Shown in pieces: positions 37,006 through 48,602 of a stretch of 64,000 bases of DNA. The DNA comes from Arsukibacterium sp. UBA5043. GTDB lineage: Bacteria > Pseudomonadota > Gammaproteobacteria > Enterobacterales > Alteromonadaceae. Location: NCBI GenBank assembly GCA_002415085.1, contig DIBV01000005.1:56399-120398 (forward strand). Reading direction: 5' to 3'. The notes under the pieces are model-generated. The model was given only the letters and a program-made list of their open reading frames with translations, did no database searches and was not told where the DNA came from. Position numbers and translations under genes: made by a program. Position 1 is the first letter of the stretch. Each line of letters starts with the position of its first letter.

Positions 37006-37187
37006 ACTCTTCTCCTTTACGATGTTGTCACTGTCAGCCAAGTATAATGATTGGAAATAGGAAGTGGCAGCTTTTATGTTTAACGGCGTTTTTTATATAT
37101 CAACGGTAAAATGGCAAAATAACGCTAAGCTGTTATTGATTAGTAATAGTATTATTGCAAACGCGTCGTCTTCAACGGGAAGGTATT

Positions 37188-37577
37188 ATGAAGTTAACTG
37201 AGCAGCAATGGCAACAACGTTTAACTGACGAACAATATCGGGTCACCCGCTTAAAAGGTACTGAATACCCGTTTACCGGCAAGTTACTTCATCATACCGC
37301 AGATGGTACCTATCATTGCATCTGTTGCGGTGCAGTGCTATTTGCGTCAGACACGAAATTTGATGCAGGATGTGGTTGGCCCAGTTTTTCTCAGGCGCTG
37401 GAGGGCAGGGTTAAGTATCACAGTGATACCAGCCATGGCATGCAGCGGACAGAAATTTTGTGTAGTAATTGCGATGCCCACCTGGGGCATGTATTCGATG
37501 ATGGCCCGGCTCCGACTGGTCAACGATTTTGTGTTAACTCCGTGAGCTTGAGTTTTCAGCATGTGACAAAAACCTGA
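37188..37577 (+). CDS. msrB: Peptide methionine-R-sulfoxide reductase MsrB
   Basis: Zinc-containing reductase of 129 residues that repairs the R form of methionine sulfoxide. Zinc ligands C44, C47, C92 and C95 (CICC and CSNC) and the catalytic C115 in RFCVNSVSL are all present, with [10 protein letters not shown] and [14 protein letters not shown] between them. The start at 37188 (MKLTEQQWQ) fits the family and follows GGGAAGG; the frame is open a little further upstream. The gene stands alone before the GAPDH-like gene. Confidence 0.95.
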   Translation: MKLTEQQWQQRLTDEQYRVTRLKGTEYPFTGKLLHHTADGTYHCICCGAVLFASDTKFDAGCGWPSFSQALEGRVKYHSDTSHGMQRTEILCSNCDAHLGHVFDDGPAPTGQRFCVNSVSLSFQHVTKT

Positions 37578-37708
37578 AAATAACCTGTTGTGGTTGTGGT
37601 AAGGTTTCAATATCTATTACAATGTGCCGCCTTTCGTAAACAAGCTGTACCCTACAAAGCAGCACGAGGCTCCGATTAATTCATTTTATTGAAGTAAAAG
37701 GCCGACAC

Positions 37709-39163
37709 ATGACCCTATCACACGCAGAGCAGTACCAGAAAAGCTGGCAGGAACGCCAGGAATATGCCGAAAATATGCAGCCCATTATTGGCCGGCTATA
37801 CCGCAACAAAGGAATAGAAGTGGTGGTCTATGGCCGCCCTCTGGTAAATGCTACCACTATAGACATTATTAAAGCGCATAAAACAGTAGAGCGGTTTGAA
37901 GGCGAAAAATTGCGGCTACGCGAATGTTTTCCGGTGTTGGAAGCCATCAGCAAAATGAATCTTGCCCCTGGCCGGGTTGATATTGGCAAACTGGCTTATG
38001 GCTTTTTGTTCAAAAACTCGGGAGCGGGTTTAGATCTCGAGCAATATCTGGCGCGCGAGCTCAGTGATATTCTTGATCACGAAGATAAAGTTAAACCAAC
38101 TGATGTCGTTTTATACGGGTTTGGTCGGATTGGACGCTTACTGGCTCGTTTAATGCTCGAGCGTTCAGGGCCAAGCAGCAAACTGCGCCTGAAAGCTATC
38201 GTTGTGCGTGGTGGTAAACAAGGGGATTTGGAAAAGCGCGCCAGTTTGCTGCGTCGGGATTCCATTCATGGCCCTTTTAACGGCAGCATTACCGTTGACG
38301 AGGAAAACCAGGGTATAAAAGCCAACGGCACCTTTATCAAGGTTATCTACGCCAGTTCTCCTGAACTAGTTGATTATACCGCTTATGGTATCGACAATGC
38401 GCTGGTGGTTGATAACACCGGGATCTGGAAAGATGACAAAGAGTTGGCTATCCATTTCCAAAGCAAAGGGACTGCCAGGGTGCTGTTAACAGCACCTGCT
38501 AAAGGCGACGTGCCCAATATCGTGTATGGTGTTAATCAGCATATGATTATGCCCGAACACAAGTTCGTATCTGCTGCCAGCTGTACAACCAACGCTATTA
38601 CTCCGGTACTCAAGGCGCTTAATGATGAGTTTGGTATCCGTAATGGCCACGTTGAGACGGTGCATTCCTATACCAATGATCAGAATCTAATCGATAACTT
38701 TCATAAAGCGGAGCGCCGGGGCAGGGCTGCACCACTGAACATGGTCATAACTTCAACCGGAGCAGCCAGCGCTGTTGCGAAGGCCTTGCCTGAACTTAAA
38801 GGTAAATTAACGGGTAACGCCATTCGTGTGCCGACTCCGAATGTGTCGATGGCAATTCTGTCGTTAAACCTGAACAAAGAGACCAGCCGTGAAGAGATGA
38901 ATGCCTTTTTGCAGCGCACGTCATTATTTTCCGAGTTGCAGGATCAAATTGATTACACCAGCTCTACCGAGATTGTCTCGTCAGACTTAGTCGGCTCACG
39001 TTACGCTGGGGTTGTGGACTCACAAGCGACGATTGTCGATGGCGATCGCTGCGTACTTTATGTCTGGTACGACAACGAGTTTGGATACAGTACTCAGGTA
39101 ATACGGGTAATGAATGATATGGCAGGGATTAAATATCCGACGCTGCCGGTAGCGAAAGAATAA
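37709..39163 (+). CDS. Long glyceraldehyde-3-phosphate dehydrogenase-like protein
   Basis: GAPDH-family protein of 484 residues, about 150 longer than GapA because of an N-terminal extension (1-130) of unknown function. The Rossmann motif VLYGFGRIGRLLARLMLE follows, then the active site AASCTTNAITPV with C292, and VWYDNEFGYSTQVIRVM near the end. Similar long paralogues occur in Alteromonadales and Vibrionales. The cofactor and direction (glycolytic or gluconeogenic) cannot be read from the sequence. A terminator follows at 39184-39212. Confidence 0.92.
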   Translation: MTLSHAEQYQKSWQERQEYAENMQPIIGRLYRNKGIEVVVYGRPLVNATTIDIIKAHKTVERFEGEKLRLRECFPVLEAISKMNLAPGRVDIGKLAYGFLFKNSGAGLDLEQYLARELSDILDHEDKVKPTDVVLYGFGRIGRLLARLMLERSGPSSKLRLKAIVVRGGKQGDLEKRASLLRRDSIHGPFNGSITVDEENQGIKANGTFIKVIYASSPELVDYTAYGIDNALVVDNTGIWKDDKELAIHFQSKGTARVLLTAPAKGDVPNIVYGVNQHMIMPEHKFVSAASCTTNAITPVLKALNDEFGIRNGHVETVHSYTNDQNLIDNFHKAERRGRAAPLNMVITSTGAASAVAKALPELKGKLTGNAIRVPTPNVSMAILSLNLNKETSREEMNAFLQRTSLFSELQDQIDYTSSTEIVSSDLVGSRYAGVVDSQATIVDGDRCVLYVWYDNEFGYSTQVIRVMNDMAGIKYPTLPVAKE

Positions 39164-39183
39164 GTAAGACAGTAAATCAGATT

Positions 39184-39212
39184 AAAACGTCGCCTTTAGC
39201 GGCGTTTTTTTT
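39184..39212 (+). terminator. Intrinsic terminator after the long GAPDH gene
   Basis: AACGTCGC-CTTTA-GCGGCGTT stem (one G-U pair) followed by a run of eight T. Confidence 0.85.
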
Positions 39213-39266
39213 CACAATTACAGTTAGAACGATATTCTAAATACGTATTTTTAAATTTGCGCCAAT

Positions 39267-39298
39267 AAAAAAGCGGCCGTTAAAACGGCCGCTTTTTT
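39267..39298. terminator. Bidirectional intrinsic terminator after the first csp gene
   Basis: A near-perfect inverted repeat with AAAAAAGCGGCCGTT paired to AACGGCCGCTTTTTT and a two-base centre. It ends the 39319-39528 csp transcript on the - strand and can also stop traffic from the GAPDH side. Confidence 0.9.
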
Positions 39299-39318
39299 AA
39301 ACTAAACCTTGCTTGCTA

Positions 39319-39528
39319 TTACAGCAGAGTCACGTTAGCAGCTTGTGGGCCTTTCTGGCCTTGTTCGATTTCGAACGCGACGCGTTGGCCTTCGTTTAAG
39401 GTTTTGTAACCTTCCGTCATAATTGCACGGAAGTGAACGAACGCGTCAGCACCGCCGTTATCCTGAGTAATGAAACCGAAACCTTTATCTGCGTTGAACC
39501 ACTTTACTACACCAGTTACTTTAGCCAT
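39319..39528 (-). CDS. CspA-family cold-shock protein, copy 1
   Basis: Single-stranded nucleic-acid-binding cold-shock domain of 69 residues. RNP1 is GFGFI (KGFGFITQ) and RNP2 is AFVHF (DAFVHFRAI). It differs from the second copy only in [10 protein letters not shown] and the last two residues. RNA chaperone function is known for the family. The start has AGGAGTC just upstream. Preceded by a long leader almost identical to that of copy 2. Confidence 0.96.
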   Translation of the reverse strand: MAKVTGVVKWFNADKGFGFITQDNGGADAFVHFRAIMTEGYKTLNEGQRVAFEIEQGQKGPQAANVTLL

Positions 39529-39574
39529 GAATGACTCCTAAATTAATATTTGAACGTTTTGCATAATGGGTTGA

Positions 39575-39700
39575 TAGCCTGACTGTTACTCTACTTATGC
39601 GGCCAAACGTGCGTGAATCTTCAGGGACATGACTTACTATGAAGCTGTGTAGCGAAGTGTTCAAAAACATGTTGTTACATAGGTCTGCTCTACAGGCCGG
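39575..39700 (-). promoter_or_regulatory. Conserved leader of csp copy 1
   Basis: About 126 bases upstream of csp copy 1 are almost identical to the leader of copy 2 (40077-40203), with roughly six differences including an indel, whereas flanking spacer DNA is unrelated. This is the expected place for a long 5' UTR that controls cold-shock expression by temperature-dependent folding. It contains a small frame, but the differences are not protein-like, so an RNA element is favoured. No promoter was fixed. Confidence 0.6.
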
Positions 39701-39765
39701 TTAATATATTATCAGGTCTTTAAAGATTGTATAGTTTTTTTAAACAACCAATTTAAATAGAGAAT

Positions 39766-39796
39766 AAAAAAAAACCGGCTTAAAGCCGGTTTTTTT
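39766..39796 (-). terminator. Intrinsic terminator after csp copy 2
   Basis: A-rich stretch, ACCGGCTT paired to AAGCCGGT with a minimal loop, then seven T on either strand. Ends the 39817-40026 csp transcript. Confidence 0.85.
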
Positions 39797-39816
39797 AAAC
39801 TGAACGAACGGTGCTA

Positions 39817-40026
39817 TTAAAGCACAGTTACGTTGGCAGCTTGTGGGCCTTTCTGGCCTTGTTCGATTTCGAACGTTACGCGCTGACCTTCGTCTAAAGT
39901 TTTGTAACCTTCAGTCATGATTGCACGGAAGTGAACGAACGCGTCAGCGCCGCCGTTATCCTGAGTAATGAAACCGAAACCTTTATCTGCGTTGAACCAC
40001 TTTACTACACCAGTTACTTTAGCCAT
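39817..40026 (-). CDS. CspA-family cold-shock protein, copy 2
   Basis: Cold-shock domain protein of 69 residues with KGFGFITQ (RNP1) and DAFVHFRAI (RNP2), a tandem paralogue of copy 1. It differs in [10 protein letters not shown] and the C-terminal VTVL. The gene, leader and terminator are all duplicated, so each copy has its own transcript. Ribosome site AGGAGTC precedes the ATG. Confidence 0.96.
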   Translation of the reverse strand: MAKVTGVVKWFNADKGFGFITQDNGGADAFVHFRAIMTEGYKTLDEGQRVTFEIEQGQKGPQAANVTVL

Positions 40027-40076
40027 GAATGACTCCTAAAAATTTTAATGATACTAAATTACGCTTAATGCGCTGT

Positions 40077-40203
40077 TAGCCTGACTGTTAAATTTACTTA
40101 TGCGGGCAAACGTGCGTGAATCTTCAGGGACATGACTTACTATGAAGCTGTGTAGCGAAGTTTTCAAAAACATGTTGTTACATAGGTCTGCTTTACAGGC
40201 CGG
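40077..40203 (-). promoter_or_regulatory. Conserved leader of csp copy 2
   Basis: Counterpart of the leader at 39575-39700, about 127 bases. The identical core runs from the block complementary to CTTATGCGG through the block complementary to CATAGGTCTGCT. Probably a cold-responsive 5' UTR; function inferred from duplication and position. Confidence 0.6.
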
Positions 40204-40279
40204 GGAGTACTTTAACAGTTCTGAGCTGAATGTATAGCTTTATTATTAAAATAATGAAATTAATTACAGATAAAATAAT

Positions 40280-40306
40280 AAAACCGGCATTAAGCCGGTT
40301 TTATTT
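40280..40306 (-). terminator. Intrinsic terminator after ald
   Basis: AAAACCGGC-ATTAA-GCCGGTTTT stem-loop with T-rich flank on the - strand, 24 bases after the ald stop. Confidence 0.8.
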
Positions 40307-40329
40307 ACATAAAATGCCGTTATGACAAA

Positions 40330-41451
40330 TTATTTATTGGCAATTGCCTGTTCAGGTGCTGTGTACGCAAAGCCAAGTGCTTCGGCAACGCTTTGGTTAG
40401 TCACTTTACCGTGGTACACGTTTAAGCCTGCCAGCAAATGTTTGTCGTCAGTGAGTGCCTGCTTGTAACCTTTGTTCGCCAGACGAATAATAAAAGGCAG
40501 GGTTGCATTGTTTAATGCAAATGTTGAGGTGCGTGGCACTGCTCCTGGCATGTTTGCCACACAATAGTGCACAACATCATCAACAATGTAGGTTGGATCC
40601 GCATGAGTGGTCGCTCTTGAAGTTTCCACACAACCACCCTGGTCGATGGCTACATCAACGATGGCCGAGCCAGGCTTCATTCGTTTGATATGCTCTGCCG
40701 TAATTAGCTTAGGTGCAGCGGCACCTGGCACGAGTACGCCACCAATTACCAGATCGGCAGCCAGCACTTCCTGCTCCAGGGCGGCGGCTGTTGAATAAAT
40801 AGCTTTTACAGCACCGTTAAACTGAGCATTAATACGACGAAGTACATCGACGTTGCGATCCAGTACCGATACATCAGATCCCAGACCTACCGCCATTTGA
40901 GCAGCATTGGTACCCACCATGCCACCACCGATAACAACAACTTTGGCTGGAGCAACACCTGGAACACCACCTAACAATACGCCACGACCACCACAAGATT
41001 TTTCCAGCGCCCTGGCGCCAGCCTGAATTGACATCCGCCCAGCAACTTCTGACATAGGCGCCAATAGCGGCAATCCACCTTTACTGTCTGTTACTGTTTC
41101 ATAAGCGATACACACCGCTTTTGATTTTATTAAGTCTTCAGTTTGCGGTAAATCAGGAGCCAGGTGTAAATAAGTAAACAGGATCTGGCCTTCACGCAAC
41201 ATAGCGCGTTCAGCAGCTTGTGGCTCTTTAACCTTAACAATCATTTCAGTTTTTGCGAAGACTTCTGCCGCAGTCGCTAACACGACAGCACCGGTATCGG
41301 TGTAATCTTCATCGGTAAATCCTATGCCAATCCCAGCGTTATGTTCGACATAAACACTGTGGCCGTGGCCAATCAGCTCACGCACGCTGGCTGGTGTCAT
41401 ACCGACACGGTACTCGTGATTTTTTATTTCTTTTGGTATGCCGATAATCAT
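40330..41451 (-). CDS. ald: Alanine dehydrogenase
   Basis: NAD-dependent enzyme of 373 residues that interconverts alanine and pyruvate plus ammonia. The N-terminus MIIGIPKEIKNHEYRVGMTP and the NAD-binding block VVVIGGGMVGTNAAQMAVGLG are typical, with YLHLAPD, catalytic His region and GGCVETSRATTHADPTY. The start at 41451 matches the family; the frame is open about 32 codons further upstream. It is divergent from lrp, a common arrangement in which Lrp controls ald. Confidence 0.95.
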   Translation of the reverse strand: MIIGIPKEIKNHEYRVGMTPASVRELIGHGHSVYVEHNAGIGIGFTDEDYTDTGAVVLATAAEVFAKTEMIVKVKEPQAAERAMLREGQILFTYLHLAPDLPQTEDLIKSKAVCIAYETVTDSKGGLPLLAPMSEVAGRMSIQAGARALEKSCGGRGVLLGGVPGVAPAKVVVIGGGMVGTNAAQMAVGLGSDVSVLDRNVDVLRRINAQFNGAVKAIYSTAAALEQEVLAADLVIGGVLVPGAAAPKLITAEHIKRMKPGSAIVDVAIDQGGCVETSRATTHADPTYIVDDVVHYCVANMPGAVPRTSTFALNNATLPFIIRLANKGYKQALTDDKHLLAGLNVYHGKVTNQSVAEALGFAYTAPEQAIANK

Positions 41452-41572
41452 AATATTCCGCCCTGTAGGTTGTAGGTAAAATTTGTGCGCAGTATACAGG
41501 GTATAAATCAGAATTAATGCTTGTTTTAATGCGCCTGTGTAGTGCAAAATCCTGCTTAGTTTTTTTTAATAG

Positions 41573-42082
41573 ATGGTTTTCACTGCAATGTACTCTTTAA
41601 GTAAGAGCATCAAGAAGTTAGACCGTATTGATCGTAAAATTCTCACTGAATTACAACACGATGGTCGCCTGGCAAACGTCGAATTGGCCAGAAGGGTGGG
41701 CTTAAGTCCAACGCCTTGCCTGGAGCGGGTACGTAAACTCGAGGCCGAAGGTTATATTATCGGTTATACGGCGCAGGTTGACCCACATAAAGTAGGTGCC
41801 GCTTTACTGGTGTTTGTAGAGATAACCTTAAGTAAAACCTCGCCTGAAGATTTTGATGAGTTTAGTAAGGCGGTGCAAAAACTGGTAGAAATACAAGAGT
41901 GCCATCTGGTTTCGGGTAGCTTCGATTTTTTGTTAAAAACCCGGGTAGCGGATATGGCAGCCTACCGTGAACTGTTGGGCGAAACGTTGTTAAGATTACC
42001 CAGCGTGCGGGAAAGCCGTACTTATGTGGTAATGGAGGAAGTTAAACAAAGCAGTTTTGTAGCAATGAGTATTTCCCGATAA
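41573..42082 (+). CDS. lrp: Leucine-responsive regulatory protein Lrp
   Basis: Lrp/AsnC-family global regulator, 169 residues from this start. The DNA-binding helix-turn-helix is NVELARRVGLSPTPCLERVR, and the C-terminal effector domain contains IQECHLVSGSFDFLLKTRV and SRTYVVMEEVKQS, nearly identical to E. coli Lrp. An ATG at 41588 (164 residues) matches the family length better, and neither start has a clear ribosome site. Located between ald (divergent) and ftsK, as in many gammaproteobacteria. Confidence 0.95.
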   Translation: MVFTAMYSLSKSIKKLDRIDRKILTELQHDGRLANVELARRVGLSPTPCLERVRKLEAEGYIIGYTAQVDPHKVGAALLVFVEITLSKTSPEDFDEFSKAVQKLVEIQECHLVSGSFDFLLKTRVADMAAYRELLGETLLRLPSVRESRTYVVMEEVKQSSFVAMSISR

Positions 42083-42295
42083 GCAGAGGGTTATCTGCCT
42101 TTAGCCGCTATCGATAACTGGTCGGTAAAGCGGGGGTTAATCTCGGTGACATTACGCTTGATAATCAGGCACATTAGCATGGAAATAAGCCTGCCAGAGC
42201 AGGGTGCCACGTAATGATGCTGATGCACTTTTTCGCAGGCTCTGGTATGGTAGTAAGGTCTGCGCAGAGAGTATAAAAATAATGAGGCCCATCAT

Positions 42296-44770
42296 TTGCA
42301 AAGCAAACAATTATTTCCTTTAAATGGCGTGCAACGTCTGCTCGAAGTGGGATTGATCCTGTTCTGGGCACTGGCGTTATTTTTACTACTGGCATTGTTT
42401 TCGTTCGATCCTGCCGATCCAAGCTGGTCGCAAACTGGTTATCAAACCAATGTAAATAATTTCGCCGGACTGATTGGCGCCCGGGTCGCGGATATATTGC
42501 TATTTTGTTTTGGCTGGGTGTCTTATCTGATGCCATTTTTAATCGCGGCATTCGGCTACTTGCTATTTAAACGTTATCACGATGTTTTTGCCCTTGATTA
42601 TCTTATTCTCGGGCTGAGGTTGATCGGTATTGTATTAACCCTGGTGTGTGCCACAGCAATCAGTAGCATGAATTTCGATGATATTTATTATTTTTCTTCC
42701 GGTGGCGCAGTCGGCGACGTCACCACCAGTATCCTATTGCCCTATTTCAATTTTATCGGGACCAGTTTGTTGCTGCTGGCTGGTTTCACTACTGGTCTGA
42801 CATTGATGACCGGGATCTCCTGGTTAACCGTTGCGGATTATCTTGGGATGGCTTGTTTTAAGGCGGGCCAATGGCTGGCGTTGTTGCCGGGTTGGCTTAG
42901 TGAGCGTTTTGGTAGTGCACCACCGGATACTGATGATGCTGACGTTGTTGAACCCGCGCCGTTGCAACTTAATCATGCTCAGCATAAATCTGCAATTGAG
43001 CGATCTGAAGCGGCGCTTTTTGGCGAGTCAAAAGTGACCGGGCCTTTACCTGTTAAGCCGTTGAACCCTAAAACAGAAGCAAAATCCTATTACAGTCTGG
43101 ACCAACTGGCAGATGAGCAGTTGTCCTTTAGTGCGGTTGATGAGCCAATGAATGCCGAGCATATTTCTAAAACATTGGCTCAGCTGGAACCTCAGGAATC
43201 GTTGGACCCGTTAATGCAGTATCCGGAAGAGGAAGAGGATGCTGATGACAGTGAAGAAGTTCAGCACACCATGGAAGAACTTCCTTCATTGGCGTTACTT
43301 GATCGCCCTGACAAGGCACAGAATCCAATAGACCCAGCCGACCTTGAGCGCGTTTCCAGGCTAGTTGAAGCCAAGTTGCTCGATTTTAACGTCGAAGCGC
43401 GGGTAGTGGGTGTACATCCGGGGCCGGTAGTAACCCGCTTTGAACTGGATTTAGCCCCCGGGGTTAAGGTGAGTAAAATTACCGGTCTGGCGAAAGATTT
43501 AGCGCGGTCTTTATCCGCAATCAGCGTACGGGTAGTTGAGGTAATTCCTGGCAAATCGTTTATTGGTTTAGAATTACCCAACCAACATAGAGAGATAGTG
43601 CGCCTATCCGAAGTTATTGGCGATGAAGTGTTTACTGAATCTAAGTCTGCTCTGACCATGGTGTTAGGCAAAGATATTGCCGGTAAATCTGTCGTGGCTG
43701 ACTTAGCTAAAATGCCACATTTACTGGTTGCCGGTACTACCGGTTCAGGTAAGTCAGTTGGCGTTAATGTAATGATATGTAGTCTGTTGTACAAATCGAC
43801 ACCGGATGACGTACGCTTTTTGATGATAGACCCGAAAATGCTTGAGTTGTCTATTTATGAAGGAATACCACACTTATTAACGGAGGTGGTTACCGATATG
43901 AAAGACGCTGCCAATGGTCTGCGTTGGTGTGTAGGTGAAATGGAGCGGCGATACAAACTGATGTCTGCCCTCGGTGTTCGGAATTTAAAAGGCTATAACC
44001 TGAAGGTGAAAGAAGCGATTGCCGCCGGAGAACCATTAAAAGATCCACTGTGGAAACCTTCTGATGACATGCGTACCGAAGTGCCCTTGCTGGAGAAATT
44101 GCCGGCAATAGTTGTTGTAATTGACGAATTTGCCGACATGATGATGATTGTTGGTAAAAAAGTGGAAGAACTGATAGCCCGCATCGCCCAAAAAGCCAGG
44201 GCAGCAGGCATTCATTTAATTTTAGCGACGCAGCGGCCATCGGTTGATGTTATTACCGGGCTAATTAAAGCGAACATTCCGACCCGGATTGCGTTTCAGG
44301 TATCATCAAAAATTGATTCCAGAACGATTTTAGATCAGCAAGGTGCTGAGAGCTTATTAGGGCAGGGTGATATGTTGTATTTGCCACCGGGCTCCGGCGT
44401 ACCTAATCGGGTGCATGGCGCTTTCGTTGACGATCATGAAGTTCATGCGGTGGTTGCTGACTGGAAAAAACGTGGCAAACCAAATTATATTTCTGAAATT
44501 TTAAGTGGTGAAACCAGCGAAGAAAGTCTGTTACCCGGGGAAACGATGGAAGGCGATGATGGCGAAGCTGATCCGTTGTACGATCAGGCAGTAGCGCACG
44601 TCATTGAGAGCCGCCGGGCTTCAGTTTCCGGTGTTCAGCGTAAATTCCGGATCGGCTATAACCGGGCCGCACGACTTGTTGAGCAAATGGAAATGAGTGG
44701 CGTGGTCAGTGGACCAGGCCATAATGGTAATCGTGAAGTAATGGTGCCGGCACAACCTAAAGGGTATTAA
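42296..44770 (+). CDS. ftsK: DNA translocase FtsK
   Basis: Membrane-anchored motor that clears chromosomes from the division septum and activates XerCD at dif. The start is TTG with GAGG eight bases upstream. N-terminal membrane helices span about 20-180, followed by a short linker (180-340) rich in acidic residues, then the motor domain with Walker [13 protein letters not shown] near residue 485 and Walker [13 protein letters not shown], and a C-terminal gamma domain ([19 protein letters not shown]). At 824 residues it has a much shorter linker than E. coli FtsK. The 213-base gap after lrp holds no other gene. Confidence 0.96.
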   Translation: MQSKQLFPLNGVQRLLEVGLILFWALALFLLLALFSFDPADPSWSQTGYQTNVNNFAGLIGARVADILLFCFGWVSYLMPFLIAAFGYLLFKRYHDVFALDYLILGLRLIGIVLTLVCATAISSMNFDDIYYFSSGGAVGDVTTSILLPYFNFIGTSLLLLAGFTTGLTLMTGISWLTVADYLGMACFKAGQWLALLPGWLSERFGSAPPDTDDADVVEPAPLQLNHAQHKSAIERSEAALFGESKVTGPLPVKPLNPKTEAKSYYSLDQLADEQLSFSAVDEPMNAEHISKTLAQLEPQESLDPLMQYPEEEEDADDSEEVQHTMEELPSLALLDRPDKAQNPIDPADLERVSRLVEAKLLDFNVEARVVGVHPGPVVTRFELDLAPGVKVSKITGLAKDLARSLSAISVRVVEVIPGKSFIGLELPNQHREIVRLSEVIGDEVFTESKSALTMVLGKDIAGKSVVADLAKMPHLLVAGTTGSGKSVGVNVMICSLLYKSTPDDVRFLMIDPKMLELSIYEGIPHLLTEVVTDMKDAANGLRWCVGEMERRYKLMSALGVRNLKGYNLKVKEAIAAGEPLKDPLWKPSDDMRTEVPLLEKLPAIVVVIDEFADMMMIVGKKVEELIARIAQKARAAGIHLILATQRPSVDVITGLIKANIPTRIAFQVSSKIDSRTILDQQGAESLLGQGDMLYLPPGSGVPNRVHGAFVDDHEVHAVVADWKKRGKPNYISEILSGETSEESLLPGETMEGDDGEADPLYDQAVAHVIESRRASVSGVQRKFRIGYNRAARLVEQMEMSGVVSGPGHNGNREVMVPAQPKGY

Positions 44771-45451
44771 ATGAAAAAACTGGCGTTAGTAACGGTAGTA
44801 GCAATAGTGTTCAGCAGTCTCAGTCTGGCTCAACAATCTGCCACTGTTGATTTTGCTCCGCATTTAAAACAGGCACAGCAACAGCGATTAAGCGCACCGG
44901 ATGGCAGTGCTGAACTACTGGTTGAGCTTGCTAAAATCAGCAGTTTCTCTGCGCGGTATCAGCAGCAGGTTTTTGATGAACAACAACAACTGTTGCAACA
45001 GGGGCAAGGTAGATTGCTGCTTAAAAAAGTGGCTCAATTCCGCTTTGAAGGCGAAGAACCTGAACCTGTGTTACTGATGAGTGATGGTGAGACCCTGTGG
45101 TTTTATAATGAGCTGCTTGAACAGGTAAGTATTTATGATGCAAGGGCTCAGGTTGGCCAGACTGCTTTTGCGCTGCTCACCACAACAGATCCCGTTCTGT
45201 GGCAGCAATACCAGGTTATTGCCCGGCCGGATGTCTTTATTATTCATCCGATAGACAGCAATAATCCGGTACAACAATTGACCTTAGCCTTTGATAAGAA
45301 TGGCATTAGTGAAATGACGGTTATTGATATTAATCAGCAGCAGAGTGTATTTCGTTTTACAAATGCCAGCTTAAACCCGGATATTGCTGATAGCCAGTTT
45401 ACGTTCATTGTGCCGGATGGCGTTGATATTGACGATCAGCGTCAGCGTTAA
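44771..45451 (+). CDS. lolA: Outer-membrane lipoprotein carrier LolA
   Basis: Periplasmic chaperone of 226 residues that carries lipoproteins from LolCDE to LolB. Signal peptide at residues 1-21 (cleavage near SLAQQ). Characteristic parts are the N-terminal strand region with [13 protein letters not shown], a hydrophobic beta core, and [21 protein letters not shown]. It directly abuts ftsK and precedes rarA by five bases, the usual order. Confidence 0.94.
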   Translation: MKKLALVTVVAIVFSSLSLAQQSATVDFAPHLKQAQQQRLSAPDGSAELLVELAKISSFSARYQQQVFDEQQQLLQQGQGRLLLKKVAQFRFEGEEPEPVLLMSDGETLWFYNELLEQVSIYDARAQVGQTAFALLTTTDPVLWQQYQVIARPDVFIIHPIDSNNPVQQLTLAFDKNGISEMTVIDINQQQSVFRFTNASLNPDIADSQFTFIVPDGVDIDDQRQR

Positions 45452-45456
45452 GCTAC

Positions 45457-46809
45457 ATGGCTAATCTACCGCTCGACTTCAGCGATGATATAAGACCGCT
45501 TGCGGCCAGGCTGCGGCCATTAGTGCTAAGTGAGTACGTTGGTCAGCAGCACCTGATAGGGCCGGGTACTCCACTTTATCAGGCGATACTGGCTGGCAAA
45601 GTTTATTCGCTTATTTTATGGGGCCCGCCGGGTACTGGTAAAACGACGCTGGCTGAACTGATAGCCAGTCACGCGAAGGCAACGTTACAGAAGTTGTCGG
45701 CCGTAACCAGTGGTGTAAAAGACATTCGCCAGGCGATTAGTGATGCTCAGCAGCGCCAGCAACAATATCAACAGCGTACATTACTGTTTGTCGATGAGGT
45801 TCATCGTTTTAATAAAGCCCAGCAAGATGCTTTTTTGCCCTTTATTGAAGACGGTACCATCATTTTTATTGGTGCCACTACTGAGAATCCTGCTTTTGCC
45901 CTTAATAATGCAATTTTATCCCGGGCCCGTGTTTGTGTCTTAAAAGCACTAAATGACACTGACTTGCAGCAAGTGTTGCAACGGGCCCTGACTGACCAAA
46001 AGCTGGGCCTTGGTGCGATGCAGCTTACGATTGAAAGCGATGCAGAGCAGTTATTGTTGCAGCTAGCAAATGGTGATGCCCGTAAGCTGCTAAATATTCT
46101 GGAACAAGCTGCCGATCTAACCCTGGCGGGTGATGAAACTGGCCCGGGCCGGATAATTAATGCCGCAGTAATTAAACAAGTTGTTCCGCGGCAATTACCG
46201 GGCTTTGATAATCAGGGCGACATGTTTTATGACTTGATTTCCGCCTTTCATAAATCAGTTCGTGGTTCCGATCCTGATGCCGCATTATACTGGTATTGCC
46301 GGATTTTAGCAGGTGGTGGCGATCCGTTATATGTTGCCCGGCGCTTACTGGCGATTGCCAGCGAAGATATTGGTAATGCCGACCCCAGAGCACTCACCCT
46401 GGCGCTGAATGCCTGGGATACGTTTAGCCGGGTTGGTCCGGCAGAGGGAGAGCGGGCTATTGCTCAGGCGACGGTATATCTGGCACTGGCACCAAAAAGC
46501 AATGCGGTATACCAGGCGTTTAATCAGATGAAACAACTGGCTGAAACATTGCCGGATTATCCGGTGCCGCTACATTTGCGCAATGCACCGAGTAAACTAC
46601 AAAAACAGTTGGGCCATGGGGAAGGGTATCGTTATGCGCATAATGAGCCAGGGGCTTATGCAGCAGGTGAGTGCTATTTACCGCCAGAGCTGGATGATAA
46701 ACGCGTATATCAGCCGACGGAACGCGGTATGGAAAAACAGTTGGCAGATAAACTCGCTTATTTACGCCAACTCGATAGGCAAAGCCCGCAGCAACGCCAT
46801 AAAAAATAG
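45457..46809 (+). CDS. rarA: Replication-associated recombination ATPase RarA (MgsA)
   Basis: AAA+ ATPase of 450 residues that acts at stalled replication forks. N-terminal domain [18 protein letters not shown], Walker [10 protein letters not shown] at 56-64, Walker [11 protein letters not shown], sensor 1 [10 protein letters not shown], and the C-terminal tetramer region with [13 protein letters not shown] and [13 protein letters not shown]. All motifs intact. Part of ftsK-lolA-rarA-serS. Confidence 0.96.
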   Translation: MANLPLDFSDDIRPLAARLRPLVLSEYVGQQHLIGPGTPLYQAILAGKVYSLILWGPPGTGKTTLAELIASHAKATLQKLSAVTSGVKDIRQAISDAQQRQQQYQQRTLLFVDEVHRFNKAQQDAFLPFIEDGTIIFIGATTENPAFALNNAILSRARVCVLKALNDTDLQQVLQRALTDQKLGLGAMQLTIESDAEQLLLQLANGDARKLLNILEQAADLTLAGDETGPGRIINAAVIKQVVPRQLPGFDNQGDMFYDLISAFHKSVRGSDPDAALYWYCRILAGGGDPLYVARRLLAIASEDIGNADPRALTLALNAWDTFSRVGPAEGERAIAQATVYLALAPKSNAVYQAFNQMKQLAETLPDYPVPLHLRNAPSKLQKQLGHGEGYRYAHNEPGAYAAGECYLPPELDDKRVYQPTERGMEKQLADKLAYLRQLDRQSPQQRHKK

Positions 46810-46857
46810 GCTTTCTTTGAACTAAGTCGCCCTAAGGCATTTCAATTTAAGGCGTAG

Positions 46858-48222
<1,365 letters not shown>

Positions 48223-48260
48223 TGAGTAGTGTATTAAATGCCTAAACCTGCTGGTTACCC

Positions 48261-48602
48261 TTAAAGGCAACGAGCAGGTTTAGGCAAACCCGCCAGCCGG
48301 GTTGCCTGCTTGGCTGGCCCTTGGGGAAATAACATAAACAAATATTTGCTGTTGCCTTTTTCAGGGCCCAATTGGTTTGCCATTGCTTTTACCAGTACTC
48401 TGATTGCAGGTGAAGTACCAAACTCCTGATAAAAATTCCGCACAAAATGAATTACTTCCCAATGCGCCGCGGTTAAACTTATTTGCTCAACTTCAGCAAA
48501 ATATTCTGCAACGCCGCAATGCCAATCATTTATATCAGCCAGATACCCATGTTTATCCAGCGCGAGCTGTTTGCCGCCAACCGAAATAGAGGTTAACGCC
48601 AT
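48261..48602 (-). CDS. tusE: Sulfur relay protein TusE (DsrC-like)
   Basis: Final sulfur carrier in the Tus relay that feeds MnmA for 2-thiouridine at tRNA wobble positions. 113 residues with the DsrC core ([33 protein letters not shown]) and the sulfur-carrying penultimate cysteine in PKPARCL. It overlaps the tusB end by ten bases, part of tusD-tusC-tusB-tusE. Confidence 0.94.
   Translation of the reverse strand: MALTSISVGGKQLALDKHGYLADINDWHCGVAEYFAEVEQISLTAAHWEVIHFVRNFYQEFGTSPAIRVLVKAMANQLGPEKGNSKYLFMLFPQGPAKQATRLAGLPKPARCL

Noticed and set aside
37609-37620. ATTACA half-site upstream of the long GAPDH gene as a HexR box
   Set aside because: The left half does not match TGTAAT; only one half-site is present.
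39531-39670. Small open frame inside both csp leaders (starting MFLNTSLHSF / MFLKTSLHSF)
   Set aside because: Differences between copies include non-synonymous changes and an indel that changes the frame, and there is no ribosome site, so RNA-level conservation is more likely than a peptide.
42083-42295. Partial inverted repeats (CCAGAGC ... GCTCTGG) in the lrp-ftsK gap as a small RNA or riboswitch
   Set aside because: Seven-base arms 38 bases apart, without promoter or terminator; could be chance.
42174-44240. Long antisense frames opposite ftsK and other core genes
   Set aside because: They have no ribosome sites or family features and are explained by codon bias of the real genes.
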